Shown in pieces: positions 18,353 through 27,486 of a DNA stretch of 64,000 nt. Below the pieces are notes generated by a model. The model did no database searches and was not told where the DNA came from. It saw only the letters and a list, made by a program, of their open reading frames with translations. Made by a program: the position numbers and the translations under genes. This DNA comes from Caballeronia sp. M1242. GTDB lineage: Bacteria > Pseudomonadota > Gammaproteobacteria > Burkholderiales > Burkholderiaceae. Within the stretch, counting starts at the first letter, position 1. Each line of letters begins with the position of its first letter. The stretch lies in assembly GCF_017220215.1 (NCBI RefSeq), contig NZ_CP071129.1:2046001-2110000 (forward strand), read 5' to 3'.

Positions 18353-18721
18353 GCGTGCAGTCCCTCGGTGGTCCGAAGTGCGTTCGGGGCCACGTCTGCC
18401 CACGGTTGCGTGGCGTCCGTTGCTGCTTGCCCCACGCTGTCTCGCGTGGTTCGCGCAGCCGCGCACTTCCTGTTTTTATGGTTTTTAGATCGGAGAAAAA
18501 ACGGCCGTGCGCATCGAACTATCGCTCGATGACACGTCGATCAAGGTACTCCTCGGCCCGCATGGCACATCGGCCATCTCGTAGTCTTTTTCGGTCGCTG
18601 CGGAGTTGAATGGCTGCGGTATGAGGCGGCGCGCACATGGCGCGAAGGGATACAACCGAAAAGCGAAGGAAGGAAAGACACGCTGACGGCGCGCATTGCA
18701 CGCGCCGCGATTCATCCGGCT
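18353..18721. other. 369-base region between glycosyltransferase and a small secreted-protein gene
   Basis: No recognised gene lies here. A GTG-initiated 25-codon frame at 18507-18584 is discussed in the findings. A GGCGCG/CGCGCC hairpin at about 18683-18706 lies just after the minus-strand gene at 18722 and may help end it. The left part presumably holds the glycosyltransferase promoter. Confidence 0.5.
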
Positions 18722-18991
18722 TTAGTTGCTGCCGTCTTTCGGGCACTTCAGGTTGCACCCGTCGGGGTCGCCGTTGTCGCCACGGCGGCGCATCGCGGAC
18801 GTGCCGCGCTGATATTTGTCGGACGGCGCGGAGGCGGCGAACGGCATCTGCGGATGCTCGTTGATGCGGAAGTTGTCCTGCAGCACGCCGCCAGGAATGC
18901 CGGGCGAGTTCTGCGCGAACGCGGCGGGAGCGAGATAAACGGCGCCGGCGACGAGCGCGGCGGACAGTGAAGCGAGCAACGTGAATTTCAT
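18722..18991 (-). CDS. Small exported protein of unknown function
   Basis: This is an 89-residue protein with a clear signal peptide (MKFTLLASLSAALVAGAVYLAPAAFAQ, cleavage probably after AFA). The mature part of ~62 residues is hydrophilic, with PGIPGGVLQDNFRINEHPQMPFA and a C-terminal CNLKCPKDGSN containing two Cys three residues apart. I do not recognise a family. The location is probably periplasmic or secreted. It stands alone on the minus strand between the glycosyltransferase and the formate-dehydrogenase regulator. Codon use is like its neighbours. Confidence 0.75.
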   Translation of the reverse strand: MKFTLLASLSAALVAGAVYLAPAAFAQNSPGIPGGVLQDNFRINEHPQMPFAASAPSDKYQRGTSAMRRRGDNGDPDGCNLKCPKDGSN

Positions 18992-19140
18992 GGCGATTTT
19001 CGCGCGTCGAAGGCGCGTCTGGAACGAGAAGAAAACGCTGAAACGAAAAACCGAAGCCGCTAGGTTAACGCAATTCGCCGACGCGGGCGGTTTCGACGGG
19101 AGACATTCGTCTTACGGTCCGTTTCGCATCTCAAGCGAAC

Positions 19141-20217
19141 TCAGCCGTACAGCCCTTCCTCGACTTCCACGAGCGTCCCGCAGCGTTGCGGATCGTAGCC
19201 GCCAAGATGCGCCACGCTATCGCTGAATGCCGGGCTGCGCAGCACGCCGAGGACGCTCACGAGCCGCGCTTCGGTGAGCCGCGCACGCTCGCAGGCGAAA
19301 AAATAGTCCTCGTCGATGACCGGAATGAAATCGAGCCCGAAGTGCTGCGCCGCGGGTTTCACGCCGAAGCCCAGGTCCGCCATGCCGCTCGCGACGAACG
19401 CCGCGATGGCCGAATGCGTCAGTTCCGTCGACGCGTAACCATTGATTTCGTCCGGATCGACGCCCACGCCGCGCAGCGACAGGTCGAGCAGCATGCGCGT
19501 GCCCGACCCCGGCTGTCGGTTCACGAAACGCACGTCGTTGCGCGCCAGATCGCGCAAGCCGGTGATCTGCTTCGGGTTGCCCTTCGGCAGAAAAAGTCCC
19601 TGCATGCGCCGCGTCAGGCGAATCAGCTGATGCTTCTTCGGATCGAGATACGGTCGATAGATCTCCGCGCACGTCGCGCGGAACTTGCCGATAGGCAGGT
19701 GGAAACCGGCGAGCTCGCATTCGCTGCGCGCGAGCGCCCTCACCGCTTCCGCGCTCTCGCGGTACTTGATGTCCACCGGCACGCGCCGTTCGCCGAGCGC
19801 GCGAACGAGCGTGGCGACCGCGTAACCGTGCGATGCGTGAATGCGCAGGTTCGATACCTCGCCCGCGAGCCGGCGATTCAGTTCGTCGGCCACATCGGTG
19901 GCGACTGCCTGCAACGGCGCTTCGAGGCGATCGCCGCAAAGACGCTGCGCGCGCAGAACCGACTCGCCGAGTTCCGACAGCACCGATCCACGCCCGCGCG
20001 ATTTCGTGATCAGCGCGCCGCCCAGCCGCGCCTCGATTTCACGCAGCAGACCCCATGCATGGCGATAGGACAAACCCTTAGCGCTCGCCGCGTTGGCGAT
20101 GCTGCCCGTCTGCGCCACGAGCTGCAAAAGCGGGACAACCGCGCTGAGACTGGTTTCGCGCCCATCGGGGTCGCGCAGGATCAGTTCGGCGCGGCATTCG
20201 ACGTCAACCATATGCAT
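19141..20217 (-). CDS. fdsR: ModE/LysR-type HTH regulator with substrate-binding domain, probable fds regulator
   Basis: This is a 358-residue transcription factor. The N-terminal ~110 residues form a ModE/LysR winged helix (LSAVVPLLQLVAQTGSIANAASAKGLSYRHAWGLLREIEARLGGALI). The remainder is a periplasmic-binding-protein-like domain (PBP_like) with LRIHASHGYAVATLVRAL, NRQPGSGTRMLLDLSL and GVKPAAQHFGLDFIPVIDEDYFFAC. It is divergent from fdsG with a 120-base gap, the place held by fdsR in Cupriavidus, where FdsR controls the operon in response to formate. The ligand may be formate or a molybdenum species; that is not visible. The start may be the ATG at 20217 or the one two codons later at 20211. 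Confidence 0.75.
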   Translation of the reverse strand: MHMVDVECRAELILRDPDGRETSLSAVVPLLQLVAQTGSIANAASAKGLSYRHAWGLLREIEARLGGALITKSRGRGSVLSELGESVLRAQRLCGDRLEAPLQAVATDVADELNRRLAGEVSNLRIHASHGYAVATLVRALGERRVPVDIKYRESAEAVRALARSECELAGFHLPIGKFRATCAEIYRPYLDPKKHQLIRLTRRMQGLFLPKGNPKQITGLRDLARNDVRFVNRQPGSGTRMLLDLSLRGVGVDPDEINGYASTELTHSAIAAFVASGMADLGFGVKPAAQHFGLDFIPVIDEDYFFACERARLTEARLVSVLGVLRSPAFSDSVAHLGGYDPQRCGTLVEVEEGLYG

Positions 20218-20237
20218 TGTCCTTTCCTATTGCCAAG

Positions 20238-20299
20238 ATATATCACGACGCCTATTGTTCCTTCACGGGCTCGGCGCCCCGATTATACGACTGATATAT
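20238..20299. promoter_or_regulatory. Inverted ATATATCA/TGATATAT boxes between fdsR and fdsG
   Basis: ATATATCA (20238-20245) and TGATATAT (20292-20299) are exact inverted copies 46 bases apart in the divergent promoter region. Related CATATGC or ATATGCA boxes occur at 20209, 20295 and 20312. The layout fits two dimers of the divergent regulator touching both promoters. The binding protein is inferred from position only. Confidence 0.45.
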
Positions 20300-20337
20300 G
20301 CACCGATAAAACATATGCCGAGCCTCGGAGGAGCCCC

Positions 20338-20823
20338 ATGACGCAACCGCAGCTGTCCGCCGCCGAAGCAGACGAACTCGTGCGCCGTCACGCCGTGCAA
20401 GGCGCGACATTGATGACGATCCTGCACGCCATTCAGGACGAAACCGGCTTCGTGCCGGCCGAAGTCGTCGCGCCGCTCGCTCGCACGTTATCGCTTTCGC
20501 GCGCCGAAGTGCATGGCACGATCACCTACTATCATCACTTCCGTTGTGCGCCGCCCGCGCGCGTGACCGTGCAGCTGTGCCGCGCGGAAGCGTGCCGCAG
20601 CATGGGGACGGAGGCGCTGAAGGATCACATCGAAGGGCACACGGGCTGCCGTTTCGACAGCGGCCACGCAGAGGACACGGAACTCGAATCCGTGTATTGC
20701 TTGGGACAATGCGCGCTCTCGCCCGCCATGACCATCAACGGCGAGCTTCACGCAAAAGTGACGCCGCAAAAATTCGATCGCCTGTACGACGCGGCCAAGC
20801 AAAGCAGCGAGGTGACGGCATGA
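20338..20823 (+). CDS. fdsG: NAD-dependent formate dehydrogenase, gamma subunit (2Fe-2S)
   Basis: This is the 161-residue electron-transfer subunit of the soluble molybdenum formate dehydrogenase, related to the NuoE 24-kDa subunit of complex I. The thioredoxin-like 2Fe-2S ligands are Cys81 and Cys86 (VQLCRAEACRSMG) and Cys121 and Cys125 (VYCLGQCALSP). A GGAGGA ribosome site sits 5 bases before the ATG. A much longer frame opens far upstream but overlaps the regulator antisense. The stop overlaps the fdsB start (ATGA), so the genes are translationally coupled. Confidence 0.94.
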   Translation: MTQPQLSAAEADELVRRHAVQGATLMTILHAIQDETGFVPAEVVAPLARTLSLSRAEVHGTITYYHHFRCAPPARVTVQLCRAEACRSMGTEALKDHIEGHTGCRFDSGHAEDTELESVYCLGQCALSPAMTINGELHAKVTPQKFDRLYDAAKQSSEVTA

Positions 20824-22376
20824 CGCGCATCTACGTTCCCTGCGACTCGTCGGCGCTCGCGCTCGGCGCCGATCGCATCGCGAAGGCGATTGAGAGCGAA
20901 GCAGAACAACGCGGCATCGACGTGCAGATCGTGCGCAACGGCTCGCGCGGGCTCTTGTATCTGGAACCGCTCGTCGAAGTGGAGACGGCGCAAGGGCGCG
21001 TCGGCTACGCGAACGTCGAAGAAGACGAGATCGCCGCGCTTTTCGATGCGCGCTTCCACGAAGGCGGCGCGCACGAGAAGCACGTCGGCGTCGTCGACGA
21101 CATTCCGTATCTGAAGAAACAGCAGCGGCTGACGTTCGCGCGCATCGGCATCACGGACCCGCTTTCGATCGACGACTACGTGTCGCTCGGCGGCCTGCAA
21201 GGTCTGCGCAACGTGCTCGAGATGAACGGCGACGCGGTCTGCGAGGCGCTCGTCGATTCCGGTCTGCGCGGGCGCGGCGGCGCGGCGTTCCCGGCCGGCA
21301 TCAAATGGAAGACGGTGCGCGCGGCGCTGGCGGACCAGAAGTACATCGTCTGCAACGCGGACGAAGGCGACTCCGGCACGTTCTCCGACCGGCTCGTGAT
21401 GGAAAGCGATCCGTACATGCTGATCGAAGGCATGATCATCGCGGGCGTCGCGACCGGCGCGACCAAGGGCTATATCTACGTCCGCAGCGAGTATCCGCAT
21501 TCCATCGCGACGCTCAATCGCGCGATCGACCGCGCACGCGATGCCGGATGGCTTGGCGCGAGCGTGCTCGGCACGTCGCACGCGTTCGAGCTTTACGTGG
21601 CCAAAGGCGCGGGCTCGTATGTCTGCGGCGAGGAAACCGCGCTGCTCGAATCGCTCGAAGGCAAGCGCGGCATCGTGCGCGCGAAGCCGCCGGTGCCGGC
21701 GCTCACCGGTTTGTACGGCAAGCCGACCGTCATCAACAACGTCATCACGCTCGCGACCGTGCTGATCATCTTCGCGAAGGGCGCGGCGTTCTATCGTGAC
21801 TACGGCATGGGCCGCTCGCGCGGCACGCTGCCCTTCCAGCTCGCGGGCAATGTGAAGCAAGGCGGACTCGTCGAACTCGCATTCGGCGTGACGCTGCGCG
21901 AACTCATCCGCGATTTCGGCGGCGGCACGGCGAGCGGCCGGCCGGCGCGCGCGGTGCAAGTGGGCGGCCCGCTCGGCACGTATCTGCCGGAAAGCCAGTG
22001 GGACATTCCGCTCGACTACGAAGAGTATGCGAAGGTCGGCGCGGTGGTCGGTCACGGCGGCCTCGTCGTTCACGACGACACCTCGAATCTCGCCGAACTG
22101 GCGCAATACGCGATGCACTTCTGCGCGATCGAATCGTGCGGCAAGTGCACGCCGTGCCGCATCGGTTCGACGCGCGGCGAGGAAGTCATCGCGAAGATTC
22201 GCGAAGGCGATACGTCGGTCAAGCAGATCACGCTCTTGCGCGAACTGTGCGACACCATGATCGGCGGTTCGCTCTGCGCGATGGGCGGCATGACGCCGTT
22301 CCCGGTGCTCTCCGCGCTCGATCATTTCCCCGAAGACTTCGGCCTGCCCCGCACGCCTGCACGGAAAGCGGCATAA
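20820..22376 (+). CDS. fdsB: NAD-dependent formate dehydrogenase, beta subunit (FMN, NAD+ site)
   Basis: This 518-residue subunit takes electrons from the iron-sulfur chain to FMN and reduces NAD+; it is homologous to NuoF. After a ~110-residue thioredoxin-like N-terminal part, the FMN/NADH motif GLRGRGGAAFPAGIKW is at about 149-164. It continues CNADEGDSGTFSDR and GAGSYVCGEETALLESLEGKRG. The C-terminal 4Fe-4S site is ESCGKCTPCRIGSTRG plus the later SLCAMGG. The ATG overlaps the fdsG stop by one base step. The fdsA start is 19 bases downstream. Confidence 0.95.
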   Translation: MTRIYVPCDSSALALGADRIAKAIESEAEQRGIDVQIVRNGSRGLLYLEPLVEVETAQGRVGYANVEEDEIAALFDARFHEGGAHEKHVGVVDDIPYLKKQQRLTFARIGITDPLSIDDYVSLGGLQGLRNVLEMNGDAVCEALVDSGLRGRGGAAFPAGIKWKTVRAALADQKYIVCNADEGDSGTFSDRLVMESDPYMLIEGMIIAGVATGATKGYIYVRSEYPHSIATLNRAIDRARDAGWLGASVLGTSHAFELYVAKGAGSYVCGEETALLESLEGKRGIVRAKPPVPALTGLYGKPTVINNVITLATVLIIFAKGAAFYRDYGMGRSRGTLPFQLAGNVKQGGLVELAFGVTLRELIRDFGGGTASGRPARAVQVGGPLGTYLPESQWDIPLDYEEYAKVGAVVGHGGLVVHDDTSNLAELAQYAMHFCAIESCGKCTPCRIGSTRGEEVIAKIREGDTSVKQITLLRELCDTMIGGSLCAMGGMTPFPVLSALDHFPEDFGLPRTPARKAA

Positions 22377-22395
22377 AAGTACGGAGACACAGAAC

Positions 22396-25323
22396 ATGTC
22401 CAACACCATCAACGGCTGCGGTTCCGGCAACTGCGCGTGCAAGAGCGCGGCATCGGTGCAACGTCGCGATCCGTTCGACGAGACCGACTACGGCACGCCG
22501 CTGCGCCACGCCGACATCGACGTGACGCTCGACATCGACGGCCAGTCGGTCACCGTACCCGCGGGCACGTCCGTGATGCGCGCCGCGATCGAAGCGGGCG
22601 TCAACGTGCCGAAGCTCTGCGCCACCGATTCGCTGGAACCGTGGGGCTCGTGCCGGCTGTGCCTCGTGGAGATCGAAGGCAAGCGCGGCTATCCGGCCTC
22701 CTGCACGACGCCTGTCGAAGCGGGCATGAAAGTCCGCACGCAAAGCGACAAGCTGCAACTGCTGCGCCGTAACGTGATGGAGCTCTACATCTCCGATCAC
22801 CCGCTCGATTGCCTCACCTGCCCCGCCAACGGCGACTGCGAATTGCAGGACATGGCGGGCGTGGTCGGGCTGCGCGAAGTGCGCTACGGCTACGAAGGCG
22901 CGAACCATCTGAAGGACAAGAAGGACGAGTCGAACCCGTACTTCACCTACGACCCGTCCAAGTGCATCGTCTGCAATCGCTGCGTGCGTGCGTGCGAGGA
23001 AACGCAGGGCACGTTCGCGCTGACCATCGCCGGACGCGGTTTCGAATCGCGCGTGGCGGCGAGCGAGAATGTGCCGTTCATGGAATCGGAATGCGTGTCG
23101 TGCGGCGCGTGCGTTGCCGCGTGCCCGACCGCGACGTTGCAGGAAAAGAGCGTCATCATGCTCGGCCAGGCGGAGCATTCGGTGGTAACGACCTGCGCGT
23201 ACTGCGGCGTCGGCTGCTCGCTGAAGGCGGAGATGAAGGGCAACACCGTCGTGCGCATGACGCCGAACAAGAACGGTCAGGCGAACGAAGGCCACGCGTG
23301 CGTCAAAGGCCGCTTTGCTTGGGGCTATGCGACGCACAAGGACCGCATCACGAAGCCGATGATCCGCGCGAAGATCACCGATCCGTGGCGCGAAGTGTCG
23401 TGGGACGAAGCGATCAGCTACGCGGCGAGCGAATTCCGCCGCATTCAGGACAAGTACGGACGCGATTCGATCGGCGGGATCACGTCGTCGCGCTGCACGA
23501 ACGAAGAGACGTATCTCGTGCAGAAGCTCGTGCGCGCCGCGTTCGGCAATAACAACGTCGATACCTGCGCGCGCGTCTGCCATTCGCCGACCGGCTACGG
23601 TCTCAAGACGACGCTCGGCGAATCCGCCGGCACGCAGACGTTCGCGTCCATCGAAAAGTCGGACGTGATCGTGGTGATGGGCGCGAACCCGACCGACGGC
23701 CATCCGGTCTTCGCCTCGCGCCTGAAGCGCCGCGTGCGCGAGGGCGCGACGCTGATCGTGATCGATCCGCGCCGCATCGATATCGTCGATACGCCGCATG
23801 TGAAGGCGTCGCATCATCTGGCGCTGCGGCCGGGAACGAACGTCGCGATGGTCAATGCGCTCGCGCATGTGATCGTCACCGAAGGGCTGCTCAACGAGGC
23901 GTTCATCGCGCAACGCTGCGAGCCGCGCGCGTTCCAGCAATGGCGCGATTTCGTCGCGCTGGAAGAAAACTCGCCCGAGGCGACGGAAGCGGTCACCGGC
24001 GTGCCCGCGCAGCAGGTGCGCGAAGCCGCGCGCATCTACGCGACCGGCGGCAACGCGGCGATCTACTACGGGCTCGGCGTGACCGAGCACGCGCAAGGCT
24101 CGACCACCGTGATGGGCATCGCGAACCTCGCGATGGCGACGGCCAACGTCGGCCGCGAAGGCGTCGGCGTGAATCCGCTGCGCGGCCAGAACAACGTGCA
24201 GGGCTCGTGCGACATGGGCTCGTTCCCGCACGAGTTGCCGGGCTATCGCCATATCGGCGATGCCGCGACGCGCGCGCTCTTCGAAGAAGCGTGGAACGTG
24301 ACGCTGCAACCGGAGCCCGGCCTGCGCATCCCGAACATGTTCGATGCCGCCACGCACGGCACCTTCATGGGGCTGTATTGCCAGGGCGAAGACATCGTTC
24401 AGTCGGACCCGAACACGCAGCATGTCGCGGGCGCGCTGTCGGCGATGGAATGCATCGTCGTGCAGGACATCTTCCTGAACGAGACCGCGAAGTACGCGCA
24501 CGTGCTCTTGCCGGGTTCGACGTTCCTCGAAAAGGACGGCACTTTCACCAACGCGGAGCGCCGCATCTCGCGCGTGCGCAAGGTGATGCCGCCGCTCGCG
24601 GGCTACTCGGACTGGGAAGTGACGATCCTGCTGTCCCGCGCGCTCGGCTACGAGATGAACTACACGCATCCGTCCGAAATCATGGACGAGATCGCGCGCC
24701 TCACGCCGACCTTCCACGGCGTCTCGTACGAGAAGCTCGACGAGATGGGCAGCATCCAGTGGCCGTGCAACGAGAAGGCGCCCGACGGCACGCCGACGAT
24801 GCACATCGACGAGTTCGTGCGCGGCAAGGGACGCTTCGTCATCACGAAGTTCGTGCCGACGCCGGAGAAGGTCACGCGCAAGTACCCGCTTTTGCTGACG
24901 ACGGGGCGCATTCTGTCCCAGTACAACGTCGGCGCGCAGACGCGGCGCACCGAGAATTCGCGCTGGCACGACGAGGACCGTCTGGAAATTCATCCGCACG
25001 ACGCCGAGGACCGCGGCATCAAGACGGGCGACTGGGTCGGCATCGAGTCGCGCGCCGGGCAAACGGTGCTGCGCGCGAAGATCACCGACCGGATGCAGCC
25101 GGGCGTCGTCTATACGACGTTCCACTTCCCGGAATCGGGCGCGAACGTCATCACCACCGAGTCGTCCGACTGGGCGACGAATTGCCCCGAGTACAAGGTG
25201 ACGGCGGTACAGGTGATGCCGGTGGAGCAGCCGTCGCAATGGCAGAAGGACTACTCGCGCTTCAACACGCAGCAGCTCGAACTGCTCAACATGCGCAGTC
25301 TCGCGACCACTTCAGGAAAATGA
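22396..25323 (+). CDS. fdsA: NAD-dependent formate dehydrogenase, alpha (catalytic, Mo-bisMGD) subunit
   Basis: The catalytic subunit oxidises formate to CO2. The 975-residue chain has a 2Fe-2S domain (Cys75, 86, 89, 103), a His/Cys-ligated 4Fe-4S (His135, Cys139, 142, 148), two ferredoxin-type clusters (Cys190/193/196/200 and 233/236/239/243), and a 4Fe-4S next to the cofactor (Cys267/270/274/302). The molybdopterin domain has the active-site Cys395-His396 in RVCHSPTG; Cys, not selenocysteine, ligates Mo. The first 20 residues carry an extra CGSGNCAC Cys cluster. fdsD begins 3 bases after the stop, with no fdsC between them. Confidence 0.97.
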   Translation: MSNTINGCGSGNCACKSAASVQRRDPFDETDYGTPLRHADIDVTLDIDGQSVTVPAGTSVMRAAIEAGVNVPKLCATDSLEPWGSCRLCLVEIEGKRGYPASCTTPVEAGMKVRTQSDKLQLLRRNVMELYISDHPLDCLTCPANGDCELQDMAGVVGLREVRYGYEGANHLKDKKDESNPYFTYDPSKCIVCNRCVRACEETQGTFALTIAGRGFESRVAASENVPFMESECVSCGACVAACPTATLQEKSVIMLGQAEHSVVTTCAYCGVGCSLKAEMKGNTVVRMTPNKNGQANEGHACVKGRFAWGYATHKDRITKPMIRAKITDPWREVSWDEAISYAASEFRRIQDKYGRDSIGGITSSRCTNEETYLVQKLVRAAFGNNNVDTCARVCHSPTGYGLKTTLGESAGTQTFASIEKSDVIVVMGANPTDGHPVFASRLKRRVREGATLIVIDPRRIDIVDTPHVKASHHLALRPGTNVAMVNALAHVIVTEGLLNEAFIAQRCEPRAFQQWRDFVALEENSPEATEAVTGVPAQQVREAARIYATGGNAAIYYGLGVTEHAQGSTTVMGIANLAMATANVGREGVGVNPLRGQNNVQGSCDMGSFPHELPGYRHIGDAATRALFEEAWNVTLQPEPGLRIPNMFDAATHGTFMGLYCQGEDIVQSDPNTQHVAGALSAMECIVVQDIFLNETAKYAHVLLPGSTFLEKDGTFTNAERRISRVRKVMPPLAGYSDWEVTILLSRALGYEMNYTHPSEIMDEIARLTPTFHGVSYEKLDEMGSIQWPCNEKAPDGTPTMHIDEFVRGKGRFVITKFVPTPEKVTRKYPLLLTTGRILSQYNVGAQTRRTENSRWHDEDRLEIHPHDAEDRGIKTGDWVGIESRAGQTVLRAKITDRMQPGVVYTTFHFPESGANVITTESSDWATNCPEYKVTAVQVMPVEQPSQWQKDYSRFNTQQLELLNMRSLATTSGK

Positions 25324-25326
25324 CAC

Positions 25327-25572
25327 ATGGACGTGGATAATCTGATCGAGATGGCGAACCGCATCGGCGAGTTCTTCGATTCGATGCCGGATCACGCCGA
25401 AGCCGTCGATGGCGTGGCGGATCATATCCGCCGCTTCTGGGAACCGCGCATGCGGATTGCTATCTTGAATGCACTGGATAACCCGGAGGCAAGCGCCTCG
25501 ATGGAGCCGATCCTGCGCGAGGCGCTCACGCTCCACAAGGCGGATCTTCAGCCGAAGGCGGCGGCCGCCTGA
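25327..25572 (+). CDS. fdsD: Formate dehydrogenase delta subunit
   Basis: This 81-residue small subunit belongs to soluble formate dehydrogenases; its job is stability or assembly rather than catalysis. The sequence MDVDNLIEMANRIGEFFDSMPDHAEAVDGVADHIRRFWEPRMRIAIL is the family pattern, and the rest is helical. It starts 3 bases after fdsA, so it is coupled to it. A good terminator follows at 25616, closing the fdsGBAD operon. Confidence 0.93.
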   Translation: MDVDNLIEMANRIGEFFDSMPDHAEAVDGVADHIRRFWEPRMRIAILNALDNPEASASMEPILREALTLHKADLQPKAAAA

Positions 25573-25615
25573 CTTCGAGCTTCACGAATCCTTGGGCTCT
25601 CTGTAGTGCCCATTG

Positions 25616-25640
25616 CGCCCCGGCAGTATCGGGGCGTTTT
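25616..25640 (+). terminator. Terminator of the fds operon
   Basis: CGCCCCG (25616-25622) pairs with CGGGGCG (25630-25636), followed by TTTTC. It lies 43 bases after fdsD and just before the convergent monooxygenase gene. Confidence 0.85.
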
Positions 25641-25650
25641 CTTTTGGCGG

Positions 25651-27399
25651 TCAGTCTTCGGCGTACTCGCCCGCCGCGCGCTTGCCGCTTTCCGGACGCT
25701 CGGCGCCGAACCACGTTTCGCAATGACGCAGGAGCGCCTGCGTATCGGCCGGCACGCGCCCGCGCGCCGCGATATAGCCGTCCGGCCGCACGAGGTAGAA
25801 CGCCGGGCGCGTGCGACCGTAGTGCTCGGTGAGCGACTGGGCGTCGTCGCCGCTCGTATCCGTGATGCGCCAGACGCGCACCGCGTCGGAAAAAATCGCT
25901 TCGATGGACTGCACGAGGCCGTCCAGATTGCTGTCGCGCATCGCATGCGCCACGGTGATGGTCGCGGGCGCCAGCGCGATGTCGTCTTCGCCCGTCGGAT
26001 TGACGAGCAGGAAGAGCGAGAAGCAGCCGGGATCGTGCAGATCGTACAGACAGCCGACGCCCGGCAGACGCCCGAGCGGGCCATCGACGACATGCACGCG
26101 CGCATCCGGCGCGCGCTCGCCGGCGCGCGGGCCGCCATCCAGCGCCCGTTCGAGCGTGAGCGGGCTCTTGCGATAGTTGATCGACAGTTCGCTCACCGTG
26201 CGGCGCATCGCGTCGCGCAGCGGGCCGATCGCCGCGAGCGCGGGCATCACGTGCTCGCGCATCAGCTTCATCGGGCCGTGTCCGGCTTCCGCCAACTGCG
26301 TGAGCATGCTGGTCTGCCGCAGCACGTCGCGTTCGATCGGATGCCGCTCCGCGTAGTACGTGTCGAGCAGGCGGTCGGACGCGCCACCCGCGAGCAGCCG
26401 CGCGATCTTCCAGCCGATGTTGAACGCTTCCTGAATGCCCGTGTTCATGCCCTGCGCGCCGGCGGGGCTGTGCACGTGCGCGGCATCGCCCGCGAGGAAG
26501 ATGCGCTGCACGCGCAGGCGGTCCACCATGCGGCTGTTCACGCGGAAATACGACGACCACGCGAGGTCCCACAGCTTCACGCGATGATGCACGCGCCGCT
26601 CGACGAGCGCGCGGCATTCGTCGAGATCGGGACCGCTCTTCGGCGCGTCGGCGGGAGCTGGCTCGTAGGTCGCTTGCGTCGCGTCCGTCGCGAGATCGGC
26701 GATGAGACGCGCGCGACCGCCGCCCATCGGAAAGAGCGCGGCCAGCCCTTCTTGCGACGCGAAGATGTGGAATTCGTCGTCGGGCCAGTCGTAATCGGCC
26801 TGAACGTCGGCGAGCAGGAACGTCTGGTCGAAGGTCTTGCCCTCGAAGCCCACATCGAGCCTGTGCCGCACGATGCTATGCGCGCCGTCCGCCGCGATCA
26901 TGTACGACGGACGCAGCGTTTCTTCGCGCCCGCCGGGATGCCGCAGCGTCGCCTGAATGCCTGCCGAGCCTTGCGTGAAATCGGTCAGCGCCACGCCGCG
27001 CTCGACCTTCACGCCCGATTCGGCGAGATGCTCCGCGAGCAGCCGCTCAGTCTCGCATTGCGGCAGAAAGAGCAGATACGGATAGCGCGTTTGCAGCGGA
27101 TCGAAGTCGAGCCGCGCGAGGCGCTGGCCGTTGGAATAGAGATTGGCGACGCGCGCCCGATGCCCGAGTTCGAGAAACGGCTCCACCGTGCGATGCTGCT
27201 CGAAGAGTTCGAGCGTGCGCGCCTGGATGCCGATGGCGCGCGAATACGGCGAAGGCTGCGGCGCCTGGTCGATGAGGCGCACGGGAACGTGGGCGCGCGA
27301 GAGGCTCATCGCGGCGGCGAGGCCCGTGGGTCCGGCACCGACGATCAGCACCGGCGCGACGTCGAGCATGTCGTTCGAATTCGGCTTGCGCGTGAACAT
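25651..27399 (-). CDS. FAD-dependent aromatic-ring monooxygenase (PheA/TfdB family)
   Basis: This 582-residue flavoprotein is of the phenol hydroxylase/TfdB class, which uses NAD(P)H and O2 to hydroxylate aromatic rings. The FAD dinucleotide site is LIVGAGPTGLAAAMSLSRA (about residues 18-36). The DG motif is MIAADGAHSIVRHRL and the second FAD motif is FLAGDAAHVHSPAGAQGMNTGIQEAFNIGWKIA. A C-terminal thioredoxin-like domain of ~150 residues ends the chain, as in phenol hydroxylase. The substrate is unknown; no ring-cleavage or other catabolic genes are next to it. The start could also be Met11 (MLDVAPVLIVG). It converges with the fds operon. Confidence 0.88.
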   Translation of the reverse strand: MFTRKPNSNDMLDVAPVLIVGAGPTGLAAAMSLSRAHVPVRLIDQAPQPSPYSRAIGIQARTLELFEQHRTVEPFLELGHRARVANLYSNGQRLARLDFDPLQTRYPYLLFLPQCETERLLAEHLAESGVKVERGVALTDFTQGSAGIQATLRHPGGREETLRPSYMIAADGAHSIVRHRLDVGFEGKTFDQTFLLADVQADYDWPDDEFHIFASQEGLAALFPMGGGRARLIADLATDATQATYEPAPADAPKSGPDLDECRALVERRVHHRVKLWDLAWSSYFRVNSRMVDRLRVQRIFLAGDAAHVHSPAGAQGMNTGIQEAFNIGWKIARLLAGGASDRLLDTYYAERHPIERDVLRQTSMLTQLAEAGHGPMKLMREHVMPALAAIGPLRDAMRRTVSELSINYRKSPLTLERALDGGPRAGERAPDARVHVVDGPLGRLPGVGCLYDLHDPGCFSLFLLVNPTGEDDIALAPATITVAHAMRDSNLDGLVQSIEAIFSDAVRVWRITDTSGDDAQSLTEHYGRTRPAFYLVRPDGYIAARGRVPADTQALLRHCETWFGAERPESGKRAAGEYAED

Positions 27400-27486
27400 G
27401 CACGGAATCTCCGGCAGGTTTTTGGCGGGTTTTTGTCTCCGGCTAGTGTACGCCGGCTTGCCTGCGGCGGTTCGCGCTCCGACGGT

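Noticed and set aside
22228..25239. 1003-codon open frame antisense to fdsA
   Set aside because: It has the Arg/His/Ala-rich composition of a GC-rich shadow frame, no domains, and fully overlaps a well-supported gene.
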